A stretch of 64,000 nucleotides of DNA from CAWKMN01 sp963850765 (GTDB taxonomy: Bacteria; Chloroflexota; Anaerolineae; Aggregatilineales; Aggregatilineaceae): the NCBI GenBank assembly GCA_963850765.1, contig CAWKMN010000003.1:248001-312000 (forward strand), given 5' to 3'. Position numbers and translations under genes: made by a program. The notes under the pieces were generated by a model, which was not told the DNA's origin, did not search any database, and saw nothing but the letters and a program-made list of their open reading frames with translations. Shown here one piece after another: positions 26,691-37,652 of this stretch (its first letter is position 1; each line of letters opens with the position of its first letter).

Positions 26691-27491
26691 ATGGACCTCA
26701 TAATCGCGCTGCTGGCCGGGATCGCGGGGCTGCTGGCCGGTGGGCTGATCAATGTGCTGGCCGACGACCTGCCCGCGCGCCAGAATCCGCGCCCGCCGCA
26801 TTACCCGAACGGGACGCCGCGCCCACCGAGCGCATGGCTCGGAATCACCGCGTTTCTGACCGGGCAGCGCGCCTCATCAAAGGATGCGACTTCTCGCCTG
26901 AGCTGGCGTCATCCAATGACTGAGATCGTGACGGCGCTGGGTTTTGCCGGGATTGCGTTGGGTTACGCCGACGAGCCGAACATGCCGATCTGGATCATTT
27001 ACCTGGCAATCATGATCCTGATCACGGTGATCGACGTGGAGCACCGGCTGATTCTGTTCGTGGTGATGATCCCGGCGTGGATCTTCGCGCTGCTGGTGGC
27101 GGCGCTCTCGCCTGAAGAAGGGAAATCCTTTGCGGAGTACGTGATCGGCGGCGCGGCGGGCTTTGTCATCTTCTTCCTGATGTTCCTGGGTGGGTATCTC
27201 TTCACGGCGATGTCACGCCATCAGGCGGTCGCGTTCGGCTTTGGGGACGTGATGCTCGCCACGCTGAGCGGGCTGATCCTCGGCTGGAAGGGGTTGATCC
27301 CGGCGATCTTTATCACGGTGTTCGCAGGCGCGGCAGGCGCGCTGATCTACATTATCGGACGGATGATCATGGGCCGGCGCTACCGCTGGTTCACGCCGCT
27401 GCCCTATGGTCCGTATATCGTGATCGGCACGCTGGCGGTGCTGCTGTTCCGCGAAGAGGTCAAGGAATTCATCTGGTGGGGCTACTGGTAG
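26691..27491 (+). CDS. A24-type prepilin peptidase-like membrane protein
   Basis: 266 aa, about seven membrane segments. The catalytic Asp pair of this aspartyl protease family is visible in TVIDVEHRLI and FGFGDVMLAT. The Cys-x2-Cys pairs of the N-terminal zinc/methyltransferase region of PilD are absent (only GTPRPPSAW and a Trp/Arg loop), so it may process leaders without N-methylation. No pilin gene is adjacent. It follows the 58-aa membrane peptide. Confidence 0.85.
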   Translation: MDLIIALLAGIAGLLAGGLINVLADDLPARQNPRPPHYPNGTPRPPSAWLGITAFLTGQRASSKDATSRLSWRHPMTEIVTALGFAGIALGYADEPNMPIWIIYLAIMILITVIDVEHRLILFVVMIPAWIFALLVAALSPEEGKSFAEYVIGGAAGFVIFFLMFLGGYLFTAMSRHQAVAFGFGDVMLATLSGLILGWKGLIPAIFITVFAGAAGALIYIIGRMIMGRRYRWFTPLPYGPYIVIGTLAVLLFREEVKEFIWWGYW

Positions 27492-27512
27492 GGCAGGGCA
27501 CACCGAAAAGAA

Positions 27513-27656
27513 AAAAACTGAACCGCAGAGACGCAGAGGACGCGGAGATTTCTAATCAGAGAAAAAGGAGAGGCAGAAATCCGAACAGTTTTTATGGGTT
27601 CCGTTTTATGAAACTCTGTGCTCTCTGCGCCTCTGCGGTTCCCTCTTTTTTGGGAT
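27513..27656. repeat. Inverted phrase-like repeat (CAGAGACGCAGAG type)
   Basis: Left arm ACCGCAGAGACGCAGAGGAC, right arm GTGCTCTCTGCGCCTCTGCGG. A second copy is at 28790-28925 and a left half at 11932. The right arm lies just outside the corrected end of mnmA. Confidence 0.7.
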
Positions 27657-28761
27657 CTATTTCCCTAATGTGATTATTCCCCCGCCGAGAACCTCATCCC
27701 CTACGAAGAATACTGCGCTCTGGCCGGGCGTGATGTCGCGCAGCGGCGCGTCAAACTCGACGGCGGCGCGCGCCATCCTCCAGAGGCGTGACCAGGGCCG
27801 GGGCGGGCTGTGCGCGGTAGCGGATCTTCACGTCGGCGCGGAACGGCTCCGGCGGGGGTGTGCCCGCGATCCAGTTCACGCGCCCGGCGACCAGTTCCCG
27901 GCGGCCAAGCTCGTCCTCGGTGCCCACGATCAGCGCGTTGTGGTCGGCGTCCATTCCCAGTACATACAGCGGCTCCGGGTGGCTGATGCCGAGTCCCTTG
28001 CGCTGACCAATGGTGTAGTTCGGCAGTCCGGTATGAACGCCGAGCGGCTGCCCATCGCGCCGCAGGATCGGACCGGGCTGGACCGCGTCCGGCACCTGCT
28101 GGCGCAAAAAGCGCCGGTAATCGTTATCGGCCAGAAAGCACAAATCCTGGCTGTCGTGCTTCGATGCCACCGGCAGGCCAAACTCCGCCGCCATCGCGCG
28201 AATCTCCGGCTTGGTGTAGTCGCCCACCGGGAACAGGGCATGGCGCAGCTTGTCCGGCGTGAGCACACTGAGCACGTAACTCTGATCCTTGGCCGGATCG
28301 CGCCCCTTGAACAGCCGCGACAGCCCGTCGGGATTGTGCTGGACACGCGCGTAATGCCCGGTGGCGAGATAGTCCGCGCCCAAGGCCAGCGCATGGTTGA
28401 GCAGCCACTCAAAGCGGATGCTGCGGTTGCACTCGATACAGGGGTTGGGCGTATCACCTGCCGCGTAACGGTCGATGAAGAACTGCACGATGGTGCGGCG
28501 GAACACGTCCTGCGTGTCGATGACGTAAAACGGGATACCCAACTGATCCGCGATCCGCCGGGCGTCGGCCATCTGGCCGGGCGTGCAGCAGCGATTGGAT
28601 CCGTGCTCGCTTTCGCCGTGACCCTCGTCGCCGCAGTCCTCGGACCACAGCCGCATCATCATGCCGATCACGTCGCAGCCCTGCTGCACGAGCAGCGCCG
28701 CCGCGACCGAGCTATCCACGCCGCCGCTCATGGCGACGACCACGCGAAGTTTCGATGTCAT
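27657..28761 (-). CDS. mnmA: tRNA-specific 2-thiouridylase (frameshift near the C-terminus)
   Basis: Installs the 2-thio group on U34 of tRNA Lys, Glu and Gln. The PP-loop is VVVAMSGGVDSSVAA, the catalytic Cys pair sits in TPNPCIECN and SQDLCFLAD, and IRYRAQPAPALVTPLEDGAR opens the C-terminal barrel. There one base is missing near 27768, so the frame stops at 27751; restoring it gives AAVEFDAPLRDITPGQSAVFF and the standard end. Corrected length is about 365 aa. I chose ATG 28761 (MTSKLRVVVAMSGG); TTG-like upstream starts to 28776 are possible. It follows iscS on the same strand, which fits sulfur relay. Confidence 0.9.
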
Positions 28762-28789
28762 GGGGATTTCCATCATCAGAAAAAACTGC

Positions 28790-28925
28790 TTTCACCACAG
28801 AGATCACAGAGGACACAGAGATTATTCAGAAAAAGAGAAAAGCTGAGAGAAACCTCTCAATACCTCCCATTTTCTCTTGTTCTTATAGGCTTTTTCTCTG
28901 TGCTCTCTGTGCTCTCTGTGGTGAT
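28790..28925. repeat. Inverted phrase-like repeat (CACAGAG type), copy 2
   Basis: Left arm CACCACAGAGATCACAGAGG, right arm CTGTGCTCTCTGTGGTG, separated by about 100 AT-rich bases with GAAAAAGAG and its inverse. Sits between iscS and mnmA. Confidence 0.7.
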
Positions 28926-28936
28926 GATTTTTCGTT

Positions 28937-30116
28937 CTAAAGGCTCAATGCGGTCACTTTGCGCACGGCGGCGACCGCTTCCGGCAGCACGTCCAGCACC
29001 GTATTGATCTCGTCGTCGGTGGTGTGGCGGCCCATCGTGAGGCGCAGCCCGCCGCGCGTCCACTCCGGCCCCAGGCCGAGCGCTTCCAGCATGGCGGCTG
29101 GCTTCTCGTCGCCGGTCTTGCACGCGCTGCCCGACGACGCCGCGATCCCTCGCTGATCCAGGTGCATCAGCAGGATGCTGCTTTGCACGTCCTTGAAGGC
29201 CAAACTCGCGTGACCAGGCAGCCGCTCGGTCGGATGGCCGGTCAGTCGCGAATCGGGCACCGCAGACAGCACACCCTCGACCAACCGCTCGCGCAGCGCC
29301 GAGAGCCGCGCCACCGTCTCCGGCTGCGAATCCATCGCCAAATCGAGCGCGACCGCCGTCCCGACGATGCCGGGGGTGTTGTGCGTGCCGGCGCGCCGGT
29401 AGTCTTCGTGTTTCGCGCCGGTTGACGCGGTGAGGAACTCGATGCCGTCACGCAGATAAAACACGCCCGCGCCCTTGGGGCCGTAGAACTTGTGGGATGA
29501 CAGCGACAGCATGTCCACGCCGAGCAGTTCCACATCCAGCGGAAAATAGCCGGGAGCCTGGACCGCATCGGTGTGGAACAGCGCGCCGTATTCGTGGGCC
29601 AGCGCCGCGTGATCCGCGATCGGGTTGCGCGTGCCAATCTCGTTGTTGGCGTACACGAGGCTGACCAGCGCCACACCATCCGCCGGGAGATTGTGCAGCG
29701 CCGCGCGCAGATCATCGGGGTTGACGCACCCGTACTGATCGACCGACACGATGCGCAAGGACGCGCCGAGCGTATCGCGTAACTGCCGCGCGGTAACGCT
29801 GACGGCGGAATGTTCGACCGGGCTGGTGATCAGCGTGAACGGGCGGTTGTGCGTGCGGGCGACCTGTGCCGGTCCGCGCAGCGCCAGGTTGTCGCTCTCC
29901 GATCCGCCGCTGGTGAAGATCACCTCGTGCGGACGGCAGTTCAGCCGCCGCGCGACGGATTTGCGTGCCGACTTCGATGGCGCGCTCGGCCTCGCGCCCA
30001 AAGCTGTGTACCGCCAGCGAGTTGCCGTACTGCTCGGTAAAACAGGGCAGCATGGCATCGAGAACACGCGGGTCGAGCGGCGTCGTGGCACTGTGATCCA
30101 GATAGATTCGAGACAT
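28937..30116 (-). CDS. iscS: Cysteine desulfurase (one frameshift)
   Basis: PLP enzyme that releases sulfur from cysteine for Fe-S clusters and tRNA thiolation. The N-terminus MSRIYLDHSATTPLDPRV is in one frame; an extra base near 29968 moves the rest to another frame with IFTSGGSESDNLAL, SLSSHKFYGPKG (PLP Lys) and SGSACKTG with the active-site Cys. Corrected length is about 390 aa. IscS family (NifS/IscS class I) is certain; iscS itself is assigned by its neighbour mnmA. The gap to mnmA is about 160 bases and carries an inverted repeat. Confidence 0.88.
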
Positions 30117-30405
30117 GAGCGACACCTGCCAATTTGATCTCATTGTGATCTAGGATATTCCATTTTAGCGCAGATGAGCGGATTTGTCAGGGAGGAGTTA
30201 CGGCGGTGCCCAGCGGGTATTGTGCAAGCTGTCACAAGCATGCAATTCGGCAGTCGGCACGATGACTTCTCTCTGTGGCAGGTTCCGCAGAGAAGGTTAT
30301 AATGGCTCTGATTTTGCCCAAGCTTTGTTGCACCCGTTACCTCACGTCTGAGACTTGGTGTCATACGAAACACAATGATCCTGTGTTCCTTCCTGGGAGT
30401 AATTT

Positions 30406-32506
30406 ATGCTTGAAGGATTTTTTAAACCGAATGCAGTAGCCATTGTTGGTGCCAGCGCGGCCCCCGGCAAATTGGGGTTCACCGTGCTCGCCAACGTCAT
30501 TGAATCGGGCTTCAGGGGAAACATATACCCGATCAATCCCAAAGCCCCATCTATCTCCGGGTACAAAGCTTATCCATCGGTGCTGGATCTGCCGGAAGTG
30601 CCCGATCTCGCGGTGGTGGTCATCCCGTACAACCACGTGCCCAACGCGCTGCGCGATTGCGGTGAGAAGGGGATCAAGTCGGTGGTGGTGATCAGCGCGG
30701 GCTTCCGCGAGGCCAGCGTCGAAGGCGCAGAGCGCGAAAAGGAAGTCATCGAGATCGCCAAGAAGTACGGCATTCGCATCATTGGGCCGAACTGCCTGGG
30801 CATCATCGACTGCTTCACGCCGATCAACGCGACCTTTGCCGCCGGGACGCCGCCGTCGGGTAACATCTCGTTTATGTCGCAGTCCGGCGCGCTGCAAACG
30901 GCGATCCTCGACTGGTCCCTCGCGCAGCGCGACCTGGGATTCAGCCGCTTTGTCAGCCTGGGCAACAAGGCCGACGTCAGCGAGATCGACCTGATGCTGG
31001 ACTGGGTCGACGATCCCAAAACGCGCGTCATCCTGGCCTATATCGAAGGGCTGCCCAAGGGGCCGCAGTTTATCAAGACGGCGCGCGAGATCAGCCGCCA
31101 CAAGCCGATCCTGGTGCTGAAAAGCGGCGTGACCGAATCCGGTTCGCGCGCGGTGTCGAGCCACACGGGATCATTGGCCGGCGCGGAAAAGGCGTATGAC
31201 GCGGCATTTTACCAGTCCGGCGTGCTGCGGATGGCCACGCTGGAAGAACTGTTCAACAGCGCGCGCGCCTTCGCCAACCAGCCCCTGCTCAAGGGCGACC
31301 GGATCGCCATCGTGACCAACGCGGGCGGGCCGGGCATCCTGGCGACAGATACGCTGGAACGACGCGGGATGCAGCTTGCCCGGATGAAGCGTGAAACGAT
31401 CCAGAAGCTGGAAGAACTGCTGCCCGAAGCCGCCAGCGCGGCCAACCCGGTCGACGTGCTGGGCGACGCGCTCAGCGACCGTTATGCTGCCGCGATTGAG
31501 CTGATCGCGCTCGATCCCAACGTGGACGGCATCATTTGCATTGTGACGCCGCAGGCCATGACGGAAATTGTCGAAACGGCCAACGCCATCGGCCAGTTGA
31601 GCCAGCGCATCGACAAGCCGATTCTCGGCGCGTTTATGGGCGAAGAGCGTGCCAAGGCCGGTGAGGATATTCTGGCGAGCTACAACATCCCGAACTACAT
31701 GTTCCCGGAACAGGCCGCGCGGGCTTTCGCTGCCATGCGCGATTATATTGCCGCACGGGATCGCCCGGACGCCGGAGTATGCCAGCTTCGAGGTGGATAA
31801 AGCCGCCGTCGTTGAGGTTTTTGAAAAGGCGCGCGCCGAGGGCCGCGTCAGCGTGGGCGAGATGGAAGCCCGCGATGTCGCAGAGGCTTATGGGCTGCGC
31901 CTGCCGCAGAGCAAGCTGGCGACGACGGCCGATGAAGCCGTCGCCATGGCCGCTGAGATCGGCTTCCCGGTCGTGCTCAAGATCGCCAGCCCGGATATTC
32001 TGCACAAGACGGATGTGGGCGGGGTGAAGGTCGGCTTGCGCAGCGCCAGCGATGTGCGTGATGCGTACGATCTGATCGTGTACCGTGCGGCGCGTTACGT
32101 GCCGGACGCGCGCATCTGGGGCTGCCTCGTGCAGGAAATGGTGCCGATGGACGGGATCGAAGTGCTGGTCGGCATGAGCAAGGATCCCCAATTCGGCCCA
32201 CTGGTGACGTTTGGTCTCGGCGGTATTCTGGTGGAAGTGCTCAAGGACGTGACGTTCCGCATCGCGCCGTTTGGCCGCCAGGACGCCGAGGAAATGCTGG
32301 ACGAGATTCGCGCCCATGCGCTGCTGGACGGCGTGCGCGGCCGTCCCCCGGCGGATCGCGAGGCGATGGTCGATACGCTGCTGCGCATCAACCAGTTGGT
32401 GACGGACTTCCCCGAAATTGTCGAAATGGACATTAACCCGCTCATGGTCTACCAGCGCGGGCAAGGTGCGGTGGCGCTCGATATGCGCCTGGTGCTCAAA
32501 AGTTAA
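30406..32506 (+). CDS. Acetyl-CoA synthetase (ADP-forming), fused alpha-beta, one frameshift
   Basis: Converts acyl-CoA, ADP and phosphate to acid, CoA and ATP. The alpha part (about residues 1-460) has FFKPNAVAIVGASAAPGKLG (CoA-binding), IIGPNCLGI and SHTGSLAG (phospho-histidine). An additional G near 31768 breaks the frame after AARDRP; the second frame continues PTPEYASF.. into the ATP-grasp beta part (VVLKIASPDILHKTDVGGV, PLVTFGLGGILVEVLKD). Corrected length is about 700 aa. GGGAG precedes the ATG by six bases. Together with the next gene it forms a conserved ADP-forming synthetase / DRTGG unit. Confidence 0.9.
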
Positions 32507-32536
32507 TGCGTAATGCGGAAAGCTGAAGAGGGCGAT

Positions 32537-33628
32537 ATGGCAAAGAGCTTATATATTACTTCCGTTCACACCTTTTCCGGCAAGACGGCGCTGGCCCTGG
32601 GCCTTGGTCTGCGGATGCAGGCAGCGGGCTTGAAAGTCGGCTATCTCAAGCCCGTCAGCACCCAGCCGTACAAGGCTGGCGGCCGCGTGCTGGACGAAGA
32701 CGCCGATTTTGTGCGGCGCACGCTGGGATTGGAAACCCCACCCTGGGAGCTGTCGCCGGTGGTCATCACCAACGAAGTGCTGAATGAGATCATCGAAGGC
32801 ACGCTGGAGCGCGACCTGCTGGGTGAGGTTGAGGAAGCTGTCAAGAAGGCCACCGAGGAGAACGATATCGTCCTGTTGGAAGGCGGCGCGAGCATGCGCG
32901 AAGGCTACGCGGTCGGCCTGAATACGCTGAGCCTCGTGGAGAAACTATGCGTCCCGGCCCTGACCGTGCTGAGCTACAGCGAAGGCTGCGTGACTGGTTT
33001 GTGCCTGGTGGACGATGCCCTGGCCGCACAGAAGCGCCTGGGGGATGGGCTGCTCGGCGTGGTGATCAATTCCGTGCCGCGCGAACACCTTGAGTTCGTC
33101 CGCGAGAAGGTCGTCCCCTATCTGGAAAAGCAGGGGATCAAGGTCTTCGGCGTGTTCCAATTTGATCCTTTCCTGCGCGCCCTGAGCCTGGGCGAGGTGA
33201 TTGACACGCTGAATGCGAAGGTTCTGACCGGCGGGCATCTGCGCGAGCGTCTGATCGAGCACATGAGCGTGGGCGCGATGACGGTCGAGGCCGCGCTGCC
33301 GCGCTTCCGCCGCCAGTTGAACAAGGCCGTCTTCACCGGCGGCGATCGGACCGACATCCAGGCGGCGGCGCTCGAAACATCGACCACCTGCCTGGTGCTG
33401 ACCGGCAATCTCCAACCGTCCTCGACTATCCTCAAGCGGGCGGAAGAGCTCGGCGTGGCGGTGCTGCTCGTGCCGGATAACACGCTGGAAGCTGTTGAGC
33501 GGGTCGAGAGCACGTTTGGCCGCACGAGCCTGGGCCAGCCCGAAAAGCTCAGCCGTTTCCAGGCCATGCTCGCGGAGCATCTGGATTACGCCGGACTGAT
33601 GAAGGCGATGGGGCTGCATTCGTGCTAA
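32537..33628 (+). CDS. BioD-like / DRTGG-domain protein (phosphotransacetylase N-terminal type)
   Basis: 363 aa. An N-terminal P-loop domain (TSVHTFSGKTALALGLG) of the AAA_26/BioD fold covers 1-230, and a DRTGG domain covers about 235-345, as in the N-terminal half of PtaL-type phosphotransacetylases. No Pta catalytic domain follows. ATG 32537 is preferred over upstream starts; GAGG lies nearby. It follows the acetyl-CoA synthetase by 30 bases, a pairing seen in other prokaryotes, and may sense or regulate that enzyme. Confidence 0.82.
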   Translation: MAKSLYITSVHTFSGKTALALGLGLRMQAAGLKVGYLKPVSTQPYKAGGRVLDEDADFVRRTLGLETPPWELSPVVITNEVLNEIIEGTLERDLLGEVEEAVKKATEENDIVLLEGGASMREGYAVGLNTLSLVEKLCVPALTVLSYSEGCVTGLCLVDDALAAQKRLGDGLLGVVINSVPREHLEFVREKVVPYLEKQGIKVFGVFQFDPFLRALSLGEVIDTLNAKVLTGGHLRERLIEHMSVGAMTVEAALPRFRRQLNKAVFTGGDRTDIQAAALETSTTCLVLTGNLQPSSTILKRAEELGVAVLLVPDNTLEAVERVESTFGRTSLGQPEKLSRFQAMLAEHLDYAGLMKAMGLHSC

Positions 33629-33630
33629 GC

Positions 33631-33750
33631 CTCAGCCCCTATCCCCCGACCCCTTTCCCCACCAGGTGGAGAAAGGGGAGGCGCATCAGGGTACAGATGC
33701 ATTGAAAGTCCCTCTCCACTCAGTGGGGAGGGATTTAGGGAGGGGCTAAC
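33631..33750. repeat. Repeat family A, inverted orientation
   Basis: Reads CAGCCCCTATCCCCCG ... GGGATTTAGGGAGGGGCTAAC, the reverse complement of the family A block, between the DRTGG gene and eno. Confidence 0.75.
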
Positions 33751-33829
33751 GTAATGAATAAATGGGCGGGCCAAGATGCCCGCCATTTGGAAATTGAATC
33801 ACAATTCAAGATCAGGAGAACGAACGACC

Positions 33830-35122
<1,293 letters not shown>

Positions 35123-35123
35123 A

Positions 35124-35185
35124 AAGCGATTGGCGATTAGCCGTTAGCGGTTAGCGTTTGGCTGAGAGCTGACCGCTGATAGCCT
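35124..35185. repeat. Phrase-like TTAGC repeat
   Basis: GCGATTGGCGATTAGCCGTTAGCGGTTAGCG-type words, then GCTGAGAGCTGACCGCTGATAGC. Same vocabulary as 3291, 25490 and 62000. Confidence 0.6.
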
Positions 35186-35189
35186 AGAG

Positions 35190-35219
35190 ATGACAGCCTG
35201 GGAGCGAATTGAGTACAAT
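35190..35219 (+). promoter_or_regulatory. Predicted promoter of pyruvate kinase
   Basis: ATGACA, 18 bases, TACAAT, 41 bases before the ATG at 35260. Confidence 0.55.
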
Positions 35220-35259
35220 TACGTTTCCCAGGCTGTTTTTGTACAAAAGAGGGACCGGA

Positions 35260-36735
35260 ATGGACGCGAAAATCGAACGCCACAAGCGCACCAAGATTGT
35301 CTGTACCATCGGCCCCGCGTCGCAGGATGTCGGTATGCTGCGCGCGATGGTCCATGCCGGGATGGATGTCGCCCGGATCAACTTCAGCCACGGCGATCAC
35401 GAGACGCACGCCCGCAATATCGCGACGATCCGGCGCGTGGCCGAAGAAGAGAAAAAGGTCGTGGCGATCCTGGCGGATCTGCCGGGGCCGAAGCTGCGCC
35501 TCGGTACGCTGGTGCAGGATCCGCTTGAACTGACCGCCGGCGATCATGTGACCCTGACGGCAGGCACCGATCTCGATCCCGAAAAGCCGTTCGTGGTGCC
35601 GTTCCCGCAGCCGGACGTGCTGCGCGAGCTTAATCTTGAGGACCGTCTGCTGCTGGACGACGGGCAGCTTGAATTTTTCGTGCAGCGCAAATTCGCCAAT
35701 GGTGACGTCGAATGCCAGGTCGTCTACGGTGGGATGCTCTCGTCAAACAAGGGCGTGAGCGTGCCGGATACCAAGCTTACGCTGTCCTCGATCACCGAGG
35801 CGGACCGTGAGGCGGTAAAGTTCGCGCTGGCGCACAAGGTGGATTACATCGCGCTGTCGTTTGTGCGCAGCGCCGACGATATGCGCGAGCTGCGCTGGCT
35901 GCTGCGCCACTGGAACGGCGACGCGGCGCTGATCGCCAAGATCGAAAAGGCGGAGGCGTTGGCGAACTTCGACGCCATTCTCGAACAGTCGGACGGGATC
36001 ATGGTGGCGCGCGGCGATCTGGGCGTGGAAACTCCCGCCGAACAGGTGCCAGTCCATCAGAAGAACATCATCCGCCGCTGCAACGAAGCCGGCAAGCCGG
36101 TCATCACGGCCACGCAGATGCTCCAGAGCATGATCGACAACCCGCGCCCCACCCGCGCCGAATCGACCGACGTCGCCAACGCGATCTTCGACGGCACCGA
36201 CGCGATCATGCTGTCCGGCGAGACGGCGATCGGCAAATTCCCGCTGCAAGCCGTCGAGATGATGGTCCGCATTGCGCAGAGTGCTGAGCAGTATTTGCAC
36301 GAGCACTCAGAACTGCATCACGACAAGCTGACCTTGCAGGTGCTCAAGGGCGAAAAAGAGCGCTCGGTCCCGGCGGCGATCAGCCATGTCACCAGCCAGA
36401 TCGCGGCGCTGCTCGACGCGAAGCTGATTATTGCGGGGACGTGGTCGGGTTACACGGCGCGGCGCGTGGCACGTGTGCGCCCTAATACGCCGATTCTCGC
36501 GGCGACGCCCAACCGCCAGACATACAACCGGCTGGCGCTGGTGTGGGGCGTGCTGCCGATGCTGGTCGAGGAGTTCGGCACGATTGACGAGATGATCGGG
36601 GTGGTGCAGAAATCGGCGCAAGATGCCGGACTGGTCGTACCGGGCGACCTGATTGTCGTGATCGGCGGCGTACCGTTTGGGATGGGCAGCCAGACGAATT
36701 TCCTGCGCGTGATCTGCGTCGAGGAAGCGTGCTGA
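35260..36735 (+). CDS. pyk: Pyruvate kinase
   Basis: 491 aa from ATG 35260, which is preferred over the longer frame start at 35209 because homology begins at KRTKIVCTIGPASQ. Last glycolytic step: PEP plus ADP to pyruvate and ATP. The A domain has NFSHGDHETH, IAKIEKAEALANFD (the K and E that bind metal and substrate), MVARGDLGVE and the MLSGETAIGKFPLQAV loop; a B domain lies about 75-170 and the C-terminal domain is typical. Directly after the enolase gene, so the two consecutive enzymes are adjacent. The AEC carrier gene follows 4 bases after the stop. Confidence 0.95.
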   Translation: MDAKIERHKRTKIVCTIGPASQDVGMLRAMVHAGMDVARINFSHGDHETHARNIATIRRVAEEEKKVVAILADLPGPKLRLGTLVQDPLELTAGDHVTLTAGTDLDPEKPFVVPFPQPDVLRELNLEDRLLLDDGQLEFFVQRKFANGDVECQVVYGGMLSSNKGVSVPDTKLTLSSITEADREAVKFALAHKVDYIALSFVRSADDMRELRWLLRHWNGDAALIAKIEKAEALANFDAILEQSDGIMVARGDLGVETPAEQVPVHQKNIIRRCNEAGKPVITATQMLQSMIDNPRPTRAESTDVANAIFDGTDAIMLSGETAIGKFPLQAVEMMVRIAQSAEQYLHEHSELHHDKLTLQVLKGEKERSVPAAISHVTSQIAALLDAKLIIAGTWSGYTARRVARVRPNTPILAATPNRQTYNRLALVWGVLPMLVEEFGTIDEMIGVVQKSAQDAGLVVPGDLIVVIGGVPFGMGSQTNFLRVICVEEAC

Positions 36736-36739
36736 GGGT

Positions 36740-37648
36740 ATGTCTACCCTGGTTGAAATTGTCTACAACATTATCGGCCCGATCTTTGTCGTCGTGTCGG
36801 CCTCTTTCTTTCTGGACCGTCGTGTTGGCATCGATCCGACCAGTCTTTCGCGGCTGGTCGTTTACCTGTTCTCGCCGTCGCTGGTCTATTACAGCCTGTC
36901 GCATTCTGATCTGAGCGGGGATGAGGCCGGCCAGTTGATCGCCGTGGTGATCGTGATGTCGCTGCTGGTGGCGGGGCTGGCGTGGCTGGTCGCCCGCGAG
37001 CAGGGCTTCACTGTTAAGACTCAGAGCGCTTTTGTGATCAGTGCGACCTTGATTAACGCGGGCAATTATGGCATCCCGCTCAATCGCTTCGCCTTTGGGG
37101 CGGATGGCGAGCAGCGGGCCGTGATCTTTTATGTCGCCACGGCGTTTATGGCGTACACGCTCGGTATTTTTGTCGCGTCGCGCGGCGAAGGCTCGGTGCT
37201 GCATGCGCTGCGGAACGTGTTTTATGTGCCGCTGCTGTACGCCGTGACCCTGGGGATCTTCGTCAACATGGCGGAGATCAAACTGCCGCTGCCGCTGGAT
37301 CGATCCGTCAAGCTGCTGAGCGATGCCACCATCCCGGCGATGTTGGTGGTGCTCGGCACGCAGCTGTCGCGGGCGTCACTGCGCGGCCACCTCCGCCCGA
37401 TCCTGATGGCGTCCAGTCTGCGCCTGATCGTCGCGCCGGTGATCGCGCTCGGACTGGTCATGCTGATGGGCATGTCGGGGTTGGGGCGGCAGGTGTCGAT
37501 TGTGCAGGCCGGGATGCCCACCGCGGTGATCGCTGGCGTGCTCTCCGCCGAGTTTGGCTCGGATACGGAGTTTACCACGGGAACGATCCTGATCAGTACG
37601 TTGTGCAGTATTGTAACCCTGACCATCATCCTGGCCCTGGTGATGTGA
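36740..37648 (+). CDS. AEC-family (auxin efflux carrier) transporter
   Basis: 302 aa, about ten transmembrane segments. It shows the AEC/membrane-transport pattern: IVGPIFVVVSASFFLD at the start, INAGNYGIPLNRFAFG in the middle and GMPTAVIAGVLSAEFG plus TTGTILISTLCSIVTL near the end (Asn/Gly-rich crossover helices). Substrates in bacteria are often organic anions. It is tightly linked to pyk (4 bases) and to the next gene (4 bases), an apparent operon. Confidence 0.85.
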   Translation: MSTLVEIVYNIIGPIFVVVSASFFLDRRVGIDPTSLSRLVVYLFSPSLVYYSLSHSDLSGDEAGQLIAVVIVMSLLVAGLAWLVAREQGFTVKTQSAFVISATLINAGNYGIPLNRFAFGADGEQRAVIFYVATAFMAYTLGIFVASRGEGSVLHALRNVFYVPLLYAVTLGIFVNMAEIKLPLPLDRSVKLLSDATIPAMLVVLGTQLSRASLRGHLRPILMASSLRLIVAPVIALGLVMLMGMSGLGRQVSIVQAGMPTAVIAGVLSAEFGSDTEFTTGTILISTLCSIVTLTIILALVM

Positions 37649-37652
37649 CCCC

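Noticed and set aside
27513..28925. Repeated CAGAG-type blocks as a possible CRISPR array
   Set aside because: Units are irregular and inverted instead of direct repeats with equal spacers, and there are no cas genes.
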